Virus record (IMG/VR): IMGVR_UViG_3300042691_024482 | Location: 1-24,795 of that record | Strand: one strand, 5' to 3' | DNA from: a virus | DNA length: 24,795 nucleotides | Shown here: one piece after another, positions 13,932 through 20,892 of the stretch | Layout: each line of letters begins with the position of its first letter | How positions within the stretch are numbered: the stretch's first letter is position 1 | Notes under the pieces: model-generated | The model's input: only the letters and a program-made list of their open reading frames with translations | What the model was told of the DNA's origin: nothing | Database searches by the model: none | Translations under genes and position numbers: made by a program

Positions 13932-15213
13932 CGCTTTCGCCCTCCGATTCTTGAGTTGGTTCCGCGTCATCTTCCAGTTCGGCAAGGCCTAGCATTGTCC
14001 TAGCCTCATTGATTGTAATGACGGCCGATTGCATCAATTTCGTTACCCGATCGGCCATCTTGTCCGAATCCGCTGCAAGTTCCTCGATTTGGCTTGTATC
14101 GAAGCGGACGGACAATAAAGGATCAGCATCGAAAACCATGTCGCCATATGCGAACCGATGCGCCCGGACGGCTTTTGTGAGCGACGCGGCAAGAGTTTCC
14201 AAAAATGGAATCACCGCATCACGCCAGCTTGCTTTATTGGCTTCGATCAGGTTGCTATAGGTCTTGCCGGTATCAGGTTGTTTAAGCGTCATCGGTGCCC
14301 ACCCGAGGACACCGCAAACACGGGCAACCGCAAGTTCGGCCATTTCGGCAACTGACAGATCACGCGGGGAAAATCCCGGCGTGTCAATTTTCATTTCGCC
14401 TTTTGTGACGAACGGATCACCTACGGTTTTTCCGCTCATGGCCCTTTTCATATCGCTTTTGAACACCGCAATTTGTTCGCGGCCAAGCTGCTGGCCTGAC
14501 GTTCCAAGCAAGCTGATGATAAATGATGGCACGCCCGATCGGCTTAATACGGTCGTTTCGTACATGCTTACCAGCTTGATTAAAGCCAGTTCAGGCTTAA
14601 CCGCGTCTAAGGGTGTCCGGCCAAAAGCCCGGCCGTTGGTCGATACGCCTATCTTGGCATGGATCATCAATTCGGCCGGGACGGCATAAGCCCAAGTCCT
14701 GCCGTAATCGCTTCCTACGACCGGATATTCGAGAACTTCGCCGATCGCCTTGCCCATTTTAGGCCACTGAACCCAGTGGCATGGTATCGGTTGAATCTCG
14801 CGAATGGCCGCCCCTGCCGCGTCCGGAACCAGTTGCAAAAAAGCGTTTCCGCCGTGAAGTTCCGAGGTCACGAACGATCGATAGACGTGCTCAAGAATCG
14901 TTCCGTCGGTTTCGCCCGGTGCGGGGGCTTTGAAGATTTCCAAGAGCGGATGATCGATCGGCTTAAAACCACCGTCATCATCGTAATAGCCCACCTGAAT
15001 CGTGGCCTTCTGGGCATTCCGCCGCATGGCTTCGATAGCCGCCATGATGAGCGGATTAAGCTCAAAAGGCTTCGCCAGTTGCCCGTAATCGTCGTCTAAA
15101 GCGTTGACTACATCGATCGACCACGCTGAGCTGGCGATTTCCGTAGTATCGGCCATGATAGCCGCTGGTGCGGCCTTCGTGAAGTATCGGGTTATCGTGT
15201 CTAGGATCGGCAA
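13849..15213 (-). CDS. portal protein, HK97 family
   Basis: A 454-residue protein with the portal family blocks PFELNPLIMAAIEAMRRNAQ, ELHGGNAFLQLVPDAAG, FGRTPLDAVKPELALIK and KIDTPGFSPRDLSVAEMAEL, then RVCGVLGWAPMTL and YSNLIEANKASWRDAVIPFL. The portal is the dodecamer at the capsid vertex through which DNA enters and leaves. The C-terminal 50 residues are acidic and disordered (ESEGESDAGRDSNDSENDDI) and are also read in another frame by the next gene. The start is a TTG at 15213 with no good Shine-Dalgarno. An ATG at 15156 is the alternative. Confidence 0.93.
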   Translation of the reverse strand: MPILDTITRYFTKAAPAAIMADTTEIASSAWSIDVVNALDDDYGQLAKPFELNPLIMAAIEAMRRNAQKATIQVGYYDDDGGFKPIDHPLLEIFKAPAPGETDGTILEHVYRSFVTSELHGGNAFLQLVPDAAGAAIREIQPIPCHWVQWPKMGKAIGEVLEYPVVGSDYGRTWAYAVPAELMIHAKIGVSTNGRAFGRTPLDAVKPELALIKLVSMYETTVLSRSGVPSFIISLLGTSGQQLGREQIAVFKSDMKRAMSGKTVGDPFVTKGEMKIDTPGFSPRDLSVAEMAELAVARVCGVLGWAPMTLKQPDTGKTYSNLIEANKASWRDAVIPFLETLAASLTKAVRAHRFAYGDMVFDADPLLSVRFDTSQIEELAADSDKMADRVTKLMQSAVITINEARTMLGLAELEDDAEPTQESEGESDAGRDSNDSENDDIQQPERAEDAQGPE

Positions 15214-15220
15214 GGTTGGT

Positions 15221-16585
15221 TTAGAACCACTCGAAAGGTTCGGACCGGCTTAGATAGTTGAAAGCGTCGGAAGCCGCGTCAACCTGATCATCGTTTCGGC
15301 CGGTTGGAAAGTTGCAAAGTTCGTCCAGAAAATCGCGGTTCCACGGCCCACGTTCAAGCTCAACCATACCAGCTTCGCATGCCGCGGCAAAAGGCATCGC
15401 CCGCACTTCCTTCGATCCGGTTGGACGGCAAGTTACGACCGGATAGCCGCCAAGGTTGCGGATATCGTGTTCGACCTGATCAACGCCGGCCGAGCCCGGG
15501 TCTTGCGCAAGATGCTGGATCGTTTCGTGTCCGTCCATTTGGGCTATCAATCGTTGCCGGTTTCGACGTTCGGCGGGGCTTACTTGACCACGCCATGCGT
15601 CTTTAACCACGTATCGATCACCTGAACGGGAGATCCGAACCCCTGCGGTGTAATCACCGCTGCTAGGGGTTGCGGCCGTGTCCCAGCCCCGGCAAGAAAT
15701 TCCATCGACTTGAGATGGTTCGACAATCCGAAACCACTCCGGCCGGAAAAACCCGCCGTCGCGAGGGCTTGGATGCTGCTGGTACAGTGCCGAAAATGCA
15801 TATGATCCTATCGCCCGTTTGATTCGCTCGAAATCCTGAACGCCATATCGATCAGGCCACAAGGCTTCGCCCGGTTGCCGGCCGATCAGGTCGTTTTCCT
15901 GAGCGATGGCCGGCAAGCTAACGACATCCCATTGTTCCCCGCCGCTTTTGGCTTCTTCCAAAAGCTGGCCCGCTAAATCGAGCGAATGCCAACGGGTCAT
16001 GATCAGGATGATCGCCGCCCCCGGATGCAATCGCGTGTAAAGGTCATTTTGATACCAGTCCAGAACTCGCTGGCGATATGTGGGCGATTCGGCTTCGGCC
16101 CGGCTTTTTACCGGGTCGTCGATGACTACCAGATCCGCACCGTACCCCGTGACGCCCGATCCCACCCCTACGGCATACATTCCGCCACCGTGGGTCGATC
16201 CCCACTGATTTTGCTTGTTCAGATCAGGGGCGAACGAAAATCCGAATCGATCGACAATCCGCCGAGTCTGACGTGAAAACGTGCAAGCCAAACTATGATT
16301 ATAAGCCCCAATGATAACCCGCATGGATTGATTGCGAAGCAATCGATAAGCAGGGTAATGGATTGTGGCTTGTTCGCTTTTGCCGTGCCGAGGCGGCAGG
16401 AATAGCATGAGTCTTCGGCATGGCTTTTCAGGTTGCGAAACCGTGTCAAGATGCCTTCGGCACTTGACTAGATGTTTCGGATCCCATTGATGGCTAGGCG
16501 ATGCCCTGCGAAGAAATGCCTCAAAACCCTTGGGGATTAACCCGATCTTGCCTTTACGTGATCTGCGGCTCTGGGTCGTCGGCAT
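15221..16585 (-). CDS. terminase large subunit
   Basis: A 454-residue DNA-packaging motor with all key elements. Walker A is LFLPPRHGKSEQA (about residues 62-74) and Walker B is ADLVVIDDPVK (about 150-160). A coupling motif is LIMTRWHSLD. The RNase H-type nuclease domain is marked by GWDTAATP (Asp302) and the closing acidic group in RNDDQVDAASDAF (about residues 431-443). The start is uncertain between a TTG at 16606 and an ATG at 16585. The ATG is preferred because its protein begins MPTTQSRRSRKGK, and either overlaps the preceding gene. The phage cuts and packages its genome with this protein. Confidence 0.94.
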   Translation of the reverse strand: MPTTQSRRSRKGKIGLIPKGFEAFLRRASPSHQWDPKHLVKCRRHLDTVSQPEKPCRRLMLFLPPRHGKSEQATIHYPAYRLLRNQSMRVIIGAYNHSLACTFSRQTRRIVDRFGFSFAPDLNKQNQWGSTHGGGMYAVGVGSGVTGYGADLVVIDDPVKSRAEAESPTYRQRVLDWYQNDLYTRLHPGAAIILIMTRWHSLDLAGQLLEEAKSGGEQWDVVSLPAIAQENDLIGRQPGEALWPDRYGVQDFERIKRAIGSYAFSALYQQHPSPRDGGFFRPEWFRIVEPSQVDGISCRGWDTAATPSSGDYTAGVRISRSGDRYVVKDAWRGQVSPAERRNRQRLIAQMDGHETIQHLAQDPGSAGVDQVEHDIRNLGGYPVVTCRPTGSKEVRAMPFAAACEAGMVELERGPWNRDFLDELCNFPTGRNDDQVDAASDAFNYLSRSEPFEWF

Positions 16586-16859
16586 AATCCGGACCATCAT
16601 CGTCAATTACTTCAATTGCACCTGTAGGCTTTCCATCAAACCGATCATAAATCGCTTGCCAAAATCGAAAATCGCCGGCTTTAGCTTTTTCGATTCCGGT
16701 CTTAATCATTTCACGCAATGCGCCGGGGTCTTCATCCTGAACATACGAATCCAAAACGGAATTCATGCTAGGACGCTTGGGGCGGCCATTAGGGTTGCCT
16801 GACTCTCCGGCCTTCCAAGGCGGACGCAATCCAGAAGTGTTTGGGTTTGGATTTGCCAT
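16554..16859 (-). CDS. DUF5681-like protein in small terminase position
   Basis: A 101-residue protein. The N-terminus LRPPWKAGESGNPNGRPKRP is the DUF5681 signature (WxxGqSGNPxGRPxG). A helical body follows and an acidic C-terminal tail (VIDDDGPDYADDPEP). Proteins of this family regularly occur directly before the large terminase, and the two genes overlap by 32 bases here. The small subunit recognises the packaging site. I infer that role from position. A direct helix-turn-helix cannot be read. Confidence 0.7.
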   Translation of the reverse strand: MANPNPNTSGLRPPWKAGESGNPNGRPKRPSMNSVLDSYVQDEDPGALREMIKTGIEKAKAGDFRFWQAIYDRFDGKPTGAIEVIDDDGPDYADDPEPQIT

Positions 16860-16902
16860 GTTTTTTCGGTGTTTGTATCGGTGGTAAACCCCGATTTGAC
16901 GT

Positions 16903-17316
16903 TCAACCGCTTAATCCCGCCTTGATCGCATCCATCACGGCCTTTTTGTTCGCCGGATTCAGCTTTGCACCGCGTCGCCCCAACCGTTGCGCCGCTGCCT
17001 TCGCTTTGATCATATTGACACGCCGTTTTGCGTTCAAGGCTTTTAGGATTCGATCCTCACGCCTGACCGATTCGATAACCTGATCGATCCGCCTAGAAGC
17101 CCTTGAGCAACGAAGGCAGACGGCTTTACCGGCCACGTCAAGCCGCTGCCCGTTGTTGCAAAGAGTGCATTCGCAAGATGGTGGGCTTTCGGCATGATTT
17201 GGTTCGGTTGTGCCGACAAGATCAATCGCCCCGCCTACTGCGGCCTTGACCCGTCGCATGGACAGGTCTTCGATTTCTTCGTCCGTAAGCGTTTCGAGCG
17301 ATACTACGTGGATCAT
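16903..17316 (-). CDS. hypothetical zinc-ribbon protein
   Basis: A 137-residue protein. Two Cys pairs, CTLC and CLRC, spaced by about 17 residues (CNNGQRLDVAGKAVCLRC), look like a zinc ribbon at residues 49-75. A basic helical region follows with RRVNMIKAKAAAQRLGRRGA and a C-terminal ANKKAVMDAIKAG. It could bind nucleic acid and lies just before the terminase pair, so a packaging or regulatory role is possible. The ATG at 17316 has a near-contact AGGA. An internal ATG at residue 20 is the alternative. Confidence 0.6.
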   Translation of the reverse strand: MIHVVSLETLTDEEIEDLSMRRVKAAVGGAIDLVGTTEPNHAESPPSCECTLCNNGQRLDVAGKAVCLRCSRASRRIDQVIESVRREDRILKALNAKRRVNMIKAKAAAQRLGRRGAKLNPANKKAVMDAIKAGLSG

Positions 17317-17329
17317 ATCCTAAATTCTG

Positions 17330-17650
17330 TCAAGTCTTCTTGCCTTTCGCAAGTGTCTTTTTTGTGATTGCTTTAACGCCGTCAGGCGGTGCCAACTTGC
17401 GAAGGCAATGAACGCACTTTCGCGGCCTTGCTTTGCCGTCGTCGATAAACGGGCTATCTGCGACACGCATAAAGCATATCGACGTGCGAAGGAACTCAAG
17501 GCCCGGAACTTGCCGCACGGCATGCAAGATCGTTTCCCGCCCGGTCGATGAATGCCAGACGACGGGCAATTCATTTTTCATGTACAATTCGATCCGGGCG
17601 GCCTTGGCGGCCCGTTCTTTTTCGATTTCCTCGTTAGTCCTGCGTGTCAT
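17330..17650 (-). CDS. hypothetical Cys-containing basic protein
   Basis: A 106-residue protein. The N-terminus is a charged helix (TNEEIEKERAAKAARIELYM). The centre has HSSTGRETILHAVRQVPGLE. The C-terminal part carries KCVHCLRKLAPPD with one CxxC pair and a Cys further upstream (SICF), followed by a Lys-rich tail. The start overlaps the previous stop as ATGA. A short copy of the first codons (MTRRT.EE) occurs at 19653-19688, suggesting an older duplication. Function unknown. Confidence 0.6.
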   Translation of the reverse strand: MTRRTNEEIEKERAAKAARIELYMKNELPVVWHSSTGRETILHAVRQVPGLEFLRTSICFMRVADSPFIDDGKARPRKCVHCLRKLAPPDGVKAITKKTLAKGKKT

Positions 17651-17892
17651 TTGATTTGCCCCTTGTAGTGCTCAGTATCTTGCGTCCATGGTTTCCCGGC
17701 GAACACTTTTGGCTTGTTGGTAAAATCAAGCATTTGTAGTTCACCGTTCCATCTTAAGCAATAGCACGGCGGTGAAACGATTCCGGCTTCAATGCATGCG
17801 TTAAGGAACTTTATCAAGTCAGGTTTAAACATATGACCGAATTCCTGATAAAATGTGTTTGGTATGTCTTCCGATTTGATTGTGTAGCTCAT
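17647..17892 (-). CDS. small protein, tandem paralogue B
   Basis: An 81-residue protein. It shares its layout with the gene just upstream (17889-18149). Both begin MS.xIKxEDxP, both contain NACIEAGIVSPPC / NAAIEAGLVSPPC, a GEL motif, an F[AI]GKP motif and end in EH[YW]KGQxK. The overlap with the neighbour is ATGA. This is direct evidence for a tandem duplication that then diverged. The conserved EAGxVSPPC block with its Cys is the core. No function is known to me. Confidence 0.75.
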   Translation of the reverse strand: MSYTIKSEDIPNTFYQEFGHMFKPDLIKFLNACIEAGIVSPPCYCLRWNGELQMLDFTNKPKVFAGKPWTQDTEHYKGQIK

Positions 17893-18149
17893 TTTGTCTG
17901 TCCTTTCCAGTGTTCGTCGCCTTCTTCCTTCGGCTTGCCGATGAACAGTTGCGGATCAAGCGTTCCGCCTTGGCACTCCAGCTCGCCAAGGTGTCGTTTT
18001 ACATGGCACGGCGGTGAAACAAGCCCGGCTTCGATAGCGGCGTTTATATCGGCTGCGATTAAATGCCTCCATGAAATGCCAAGGTTCGTGGGCAAGTAGT
18101 GTTCAACCAACACGTCCGGCACGTCTTCCGGCTTGATTATCTCACTCAT
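17889..18149 (-). CDS. small protein, tandem paralogue A
   Basis: An 86-residue protein, paralogous to the following gene. It has the same N-terminal IKPEDVPDV block, the INAAIEAGLVSPPCHVKRHL core, LGELECQG, LFIGKP, and the EHWKGQTK end. The Cys, Glu-Ala-Gly and Pro-Pro positions are kept, which marks the likely functional core. Its start overlaps the coiled-coil/membrane gene as ATGA, and the C-terminal RKRGGE of that gene is the Shine-Dalgarno of this one read as protein. Confidence 0.75.
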   Translation of the reverse strand: MSEIIKPEDVPDVLVEHYLPTNLGISWRHLIAADINAAIEAGLVSPPCHVKRHLGELECQGGTLDPQLFIGKPKEEGDEHWKGQTK

Positions 18150-18553
18150 TCACCGCCCCTCTTTCGTTCTTTTAGACCCGGAAACCACCGCACCACGACT
18201 GGTTCGACGCTTTCGACAAATCTGATAACGCACCATGCCGCCAGTGGAAACAGGACAAAAGGTGCAAACAGGATTGCCAAGGGGATGGCAAGGATTGCGC
18301 CGATAACTATTTGAACGGTTTCGATCGGTCCCCTTTTTTCATTTGCCAAGGCTGCTTGTGCATCTTCCACGTCCTCCTCATCTTCCGCCCTGATTTCCGC
18401 CTCCAACTCTTTTACCCGCTTTGTCAGCCGATCAATTTCGTCGTGTAGGTGATCGACGAGGGCGATCTGACGCTTTGTCGCCAAGTCCGTAGTGGTCTTG
18501 CACTGCTCAAGCCACTTTTTTGCCTCGTGCCATGGGTCACTTTCATTACTCAT
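18146..18553 (-). CDS. coiled-coil protein with C-terminal membrane segment
   Basis: A 135-residue protein. Residues 1-60 are a coiled-coil module (EAKKWLEQCKTTTDLATKRQ, then VDHLHDEIDRLTKRVKELEA), nearly identical in pattern to the N-terminus of the protein at 19195-19581. The second half is different. An acidic linker (EDEEDVEDAQ) is followed by one long or two short hydrophobic segments (IETVQIVIGAILAIPLAILF, APFVLFPLAAWCVI), so it should be membrane-anchored. The two genes therefore share one module and differ in the tail. Start and stop are ATGA overlaps. Confidence 0.7.
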   Translation of the reverse strand: MSNESDPWHEAKKWLEQCKTTTDLATKRQIALVDHLHDEIDRLTKRVKELEAEIRAEDEEDVEDAQAALANEKRGPIETVQIVIGAILAIPLAILFAPFVLFPLAAWCVIRFVESVEPVVVRWFPGLKERKRGGE

Positions 18554-18861
18554 TCCCCGCCCCCTTTTGCCTCACGCAGCATTTCGGCCCAGAGCTTTCC
18601 AGCGTCGTGGGCAATTTTGAGAATGTTGTCATGCGGATCAGATTTATCGCCCGGCACTCCTTCGGTCCACTCCGCCAGCCGCACCACGATGTCAAGCAAG
18701 TCCGGTGCCGCTGCGATTAGCAATGCTTGATAAATCGTGAGGCTGGAAGCGATTGCCGTGTATCCATCGACTGGATAGATCGGATGGCCGCTCAAACCTG
18801 GCACCACGTCGTACAGTTTATCGCTGCCTGGATTTGGCATCACTCGCCACGTATATTTCAT
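18550..18861 (-). CDS. small protein with shared C-terminal module
   Basis: A 103-residue protein from the ATG at 18861. The frame runs up to 18888, but the ATG at 18861 overlaps the previous stop as ATGA and gives the start MKYTWRVMPNPG. The C-terminal DIVVRLAEWTEG ... AHDAGKLWAEMLREAKGGGE resembles the C-terminus of the gene upstream (DIVRRLAEWAES ... DAVVLWAKMKGGKE). The N-terminal halves differ, so a C-terminal module has been copied and joined to another start. The GGGE end is the Shine-Dalgarno of the next gene. Confidence 0.65.
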   Translation of the reverse strand: MKYTWRVMPNPGSDKLYDVVPGLSGHPIYPVDGYTAIASSLTIYQALLIAAAPDLLDIVVRLAEWTEGVPGDKSDPHDNILKIAHDAGKLWAEMLREAKGGGE

Positions 18862-19214
18862 TCCTTGCCCCCTTTCATCTTGGCCCAAAGCACAACCGCA
18901 TCTGAAGCGATTTGGTCGAAGTCGCCCATAAGATCGCTTTCAGCCCATTCCGCCAGCCGCCGTACAATGTCGCGGCACTCTTTGTCACGTTCTTGATCGG
19001 GTAGCAAGAGCTTAGGAATCGCTTCGCTGTCGCCCCGAATCTTTCCGGGCTGAAGAGGGCTGTCATCGATGATCCACGGCAGCAATCCCGCCAGTTTCTG
19101 GATATTAAAACCCTCGGATTCAATCAACGACGCTGAAGCCGAACCCTCTATTTTTCCGTCAATCCACGCCTCGCGTCGCATTGTGTAAGGATTGTCATAG
19201 ACTGCGACCTTCAT
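18858..19214 (-). CDS. small protein with shared C-terminal module
   Basis: A 118-residue protein. The start ATG has an unusually strong G-rich leader (GGGGGGCGGGG). The N-terminal half (VAVYDNPYTMRREAWIDGKI ... QKLAGLLPWIIDD) is unlike the next gene, but the last 40 residues (RDIVRRLAEWAES ... WAKMKGGKE) match it. It overlaps the preceding gene by 20 bases and the following one by ATGA. Function unknown. The shared end is a sign of local duplication and recombination. Confidence 0.65.
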   Translation of the reverse strand: MKVAVYDNPYTMRREAWIDGKIEGSASASLIESEGFNIQKLAGLLPWIIDDSPLQPGKIRGDSEAIPKLLLPDQERDKECRDIVRRLAEWAESDLMGDFDQIASDAVVLWAKMKGGKE

Positions 19215-19581
19215 TCCCCGCCCCCCTTTCGTTCTTTGAACCCGGAAGCACGGCGATCAGATCGTCATTCTTGTGCCAGCCCCTCCAGTCGTCACAACGA
19301 ATGATTCTTTGATTCGGCTCAAGGTCAATTTCCGTGACAGTCCGAATTGCTCCGACTGAAAGAACCACATCGCCAAGCACGATCTCGTCAGCCCGCTTCA
19401 AAACCGCTGGCGTAAATTCCGGCTCTTCCTCCAACTCCGCCAACCGTTTCGTCAGCCGGTCGATTTCGGAGCTGAGGTGATCGACAAGGGCAATCTGCCT
19501 TTTTGTCGCCATGTCCGTAGTGGTCCTGCATTGCTCAAGCCACTTTTTTGCCTCTACCAACGGGTCATTTTCTTCGCTCAT
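19195..19581 (-). CDS. coiled-coil protein, soluble relative of 18146-18553
   Basis: A 128-residue protein from the ATG at 19581, which has GGAGGGG upstream. An in-frame ATG at 19617 and a start at 19695 are possible, but the paralogue at 18146-18553 begins at the equivalent Met, supporting this one. The N-terminal coiled-coil module (EAKKWLEQCRTTTDMATKRQ, LSSEIDRLTKRLAELEEEPE) is shared. The C-terminal half is beta-type and soluble (LGDVVLSVGAIRTVTEIDLE, DWRGWHKNDDLIAVLPG), not membrane. Same scaffold, different partner end. Confidence 0.65.
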   Translation of the reverse strand: MSEENDPLVEAKKWLEQCRTTTDMATKRQIALVDHLSSEIDRLTKRLAELEEEPEFTPAVLKRADEIVLGDVVLSVGAIRTVTEIDLEPNQRIIRCDDWRGWHKNDDLIAVLPGSKNERGAGNEGRSL

Positions 19582-19652
19582 CCCATCCCCTCCGTCAGCC
19601 GCAAAATGTTTGGGCATCCTGCCCCCGGATTTCGTTCCTTCTGAAGTTGCCG

Positions 19653-19688
19653 TCAGTCGCTTTCTTCTTCGCTGGTCCTGCGAGTCAT
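19653..19688 (-). pseudogene. short remnant of the MTRRT-type gene start
   Basis: A frame of eleven codons, MTRRTSEEESD, begins at 19688. Its first 24 bases match 20 of 24 bases of the start of the gene at 17330-17650 (MTRRTNEE). It sits in the 122-base gap between the methyltransferase stop and the coiled-coil gene. I read it as the leftover of a duplicated copy. It could also be a small leader ORF. Confidence 0.4.
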
Positions 19689-19703
19689 TTTTCAAGGCCT
19701 CGA

Positions 19704-20561
19704 TTAGTTGCAGGTGCGTCGATTCGTCAATCGCTTCTCATCTCGATTCATCATCAAAATCCGCCATGCGATCGCAGCCACAGCCGAAACTTGTCCGTTT
19801 CCAATGGCTTTAAGTCTGTCCACCCGATTGGCCACCCCATGAGCCACTCGACCCAGTTCGGGTTCAGTTGCCCACCAATCATCTGCTTCACGGATGCTTC
19901 GCCGTGGTTGTCCGCAATCATCTTTCTGGCACGCTGGCCGCCGTCTAATCCTATTCGTCCGCCGCTTCGGCTCTTGCTTACAGGCGTCGGCCACATCTTC
20001 ACCGCTTGCGTCAAGCTCAGATCCCGGCTGTTCGGCCCGTTCCCGCCTTTCGGACCATCCGAGGCCCGCGGCGTCGGCCAAAATCCAGATCCTTTCCCGC
20101 AAGTGCGGAGCACCGGCGTCGGCTGCCGAAACAACTCCCCATCGTGCATCGAACCCCATTTCGGAAAGGTCTCCGAGAACTCTTCTAATCCCCCGAGAAG
20201 TAAGCATTGGCGAGTTTTCCACGAACGCGTATCGGGGTCGAACTTCGCTAATGATCCGGGCCATTTCGCCCCAGAGTCCGGAGCGTTCGCCGTCGATTCC
20301 TGCCCCTTTTCCGGCTGCGCTGATGTCCTGGCATGGGAATCCGCCGCAGACGACATCGACGATTCCGCGCCAGGGCCGACCGTCGAATGTTCGCACGTCA
20401 TCCCAGATCGGGAACCACGGCAAAATCCCATCCCGCTGCCGTTGCAAAAGCACTTTTCGGCAGTAAGTTTCAATCTCGACCGCACAAACGGTTCGATGTC
20501 CGAGAAGTTGTCCGCCGAGGATTCCTCCCCCTGCTCCCGCAAAAAGGTGAAGCTCATTCAT
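19704..20561 (-). CDS. DNA (cytosine-5) methyltransferase
   Basis: A 285-residue enzyme that moves a methyl group from S-adenosylmethionine to cytosine C5. Motifs in order: I, ELHLFAGAGGG (7-13); IV, GGFPCQDIS with the catalytic Cys77; VI, VENSPML (115-117); VIII, HLRERIWILAD (155-159); target-recognition part with WWATEPELGRVAHGVANRVD; X, RLKAIGNGQVSAVAAIAW (254-258). All are present, so it looks active, though short. In phages such enzymes protect DNA from restriction. The ATG overlaps a 29-codon mini-gene as ATGA. Nearly the whole gene also carries a second open frame with its own recognisable motifs. Confidence 0.93.
   Translation of the reverse strand: MNELHLFAGAGGGILGGQLLGHRTVCAVEIETYCRKVLLQRQRDGILPWFPIWDDVRTFDGRPWRGIVDVVCGGFPCQDISAAGKGAGIDGERSGLWGEMARIISEVRPRYAFVENSPMLTSRGIRRVLGDLSEMGFDARWGVVSAADAGAPHLRERIWILADAAGLGWSERRERAEQPGSELDASGEDVADACKQEPKRRTNRIRRRPACQKDDCGQPRRSIREADDWWATEPELGRVAHGVANRVDRLKAIGNGQVSAVAAIAWRILMMNRDEKRLTNRRTCN
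19754..20557 (-). CDS. overlapping-frame protein within the methyltransferase gene (WPTP / NPxWVEWLMGWP family)
   Basis: A 267-codon frame in the +1 frame relative to the methyltransferase, beginning four bases after its start (ATGAATGAG). From about residue 70 it contains blocks that I recall from many phage proteins annotated as unknown or methylase-like: ADSHARTSAQPEKGQ, AKFDPDTRSWKTRQCLLLGG, EEFSETFPKWGSM, FWPTPRASDG, and LNPNWVEWLMGWPIGWTDLK. The HARTSAQ block is the PCQDIS motif region read one base off. The final block is the WWATEPELGRV region read one base off. A shorter start at residue 68 (Met, 20356) is possible. Whether it is translated is not shown by sequence alone. Confidence 0.5.
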   Translation of the reverse strand: MSFTFLREQGEESSADNFSDIEPFVRSRLKLTAEKCFCNGSGMGFCRGSRSGMTCEHSTVGPGAESSMSSAADSHARTSAQPEKGQESTANAPDSGAKWPGSLAKFDPDTRSWKTRQCLLLGGLEEFSETFPKWGSMHDGELFRQPTPVLRTCGKGSGFWPTPRASDGPKGGNGPNSRDLSLTQAVKMWPTPVSKSRSGGRIGLDGGQRARKMIADNHGEASVKQMIGGQLNPNWVEWLMGWPIGWTDLKPLETDKFRLWLRSHGGF

Positions 20562-20647
20562 TCAGTCCCCATCTCCACAACCTGAACCCGTGACATTTCC
20601 GTTTTGCCGTAGGTTTTGCTGATCTCGTGCGAAAAGATCTCGCTCAT
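20558..20647 (-). CDS. 29-residue mini-gene between repressor-like and methyltransferase genes
   Basis: The frame begins MSEIFSHEISKTYGKTEMSR and ends VVEMGTE. The ATG overlaps the XRE gene stop as ATGA and has a GGAGGGGAAGGG leader. Its stop overlaps the methyltransferase ATG as ATGA. It could be a real coupled peptide or just a translational bridge that delivers ribosomes to the methyltransferase start. The sequence gives no family. Confidence 0.45.
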   Translation of the reverse strand: MSEIFSHEISKTYGKTEMSRVQVVEMGTE

Positions 20648-20892
20648 CCCTTCCCCTCCGTCAATTCATCCATCGAAATCCCCAGAACCTTCGCCAGCCG
20701 CACGGCAACCGTCAGCGAAGGCAAAACCCGTCCACACTCGTAGGCAAAGATCGTCGATCCGTTTACCCCAGCCTTGGCCCCCAGTTCCCTGCAAGTCATG
20801 CCAGCCTGATTGCGGGCCTTGCGTAGCTTTGTGCCGACGCTTTTTCGCTCGTTCGTTGTCGATGGCTTCCGCCCGGCAATGCAAGTGTTCAA
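20644..20892 (-). CDS. XRE-family helix-turn-helix regulator
   Basis: An 82-residue protein, nearly all one HTH_3 domain: KLRKARNQAGMTCRELGAKA, then GVNGSTIFAYECGRVLPSLT and VRLAKVLGISMDEL. This is the usual order of the Cro/C1 type fold (helices 2-3 at about residues 33-50). It starts with TTG, overlapping the previous stop as TTGA and with GGGGAA before it. It is a near tandem relative of the next upstream gene, with the same DNA-binding layout and a similar C-terminal ISMDEL/SIDAL ending. DNA target unknown. A role in the phage decision circuit is likely but not shown. Confidence 0.87.
   Translation of the reverse strand: MNTCIAGRKPSTTNERKSVGTKLRKARNQAGMTCRELGAKAGVNGSTIFAYECGRVLPSLTVAVRLAKVLGISMDELTEGKG

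Noticed and set aside
17320-17574. 84-codon frame overlapping the Cys-containing gene at 17330-17650
   Set aside because: Lacks a ribosome site and overlaps a coupled gene with a better start. It is read as a shadow frame.
19548-20585. 345-codon open frame on the plus strand opposite the methyltransferase
   Set aside because: It has Ser/Pro/Arg-rich low-information sequence, no domain, and is explained as antisense of a gene whose own motifs are complete.
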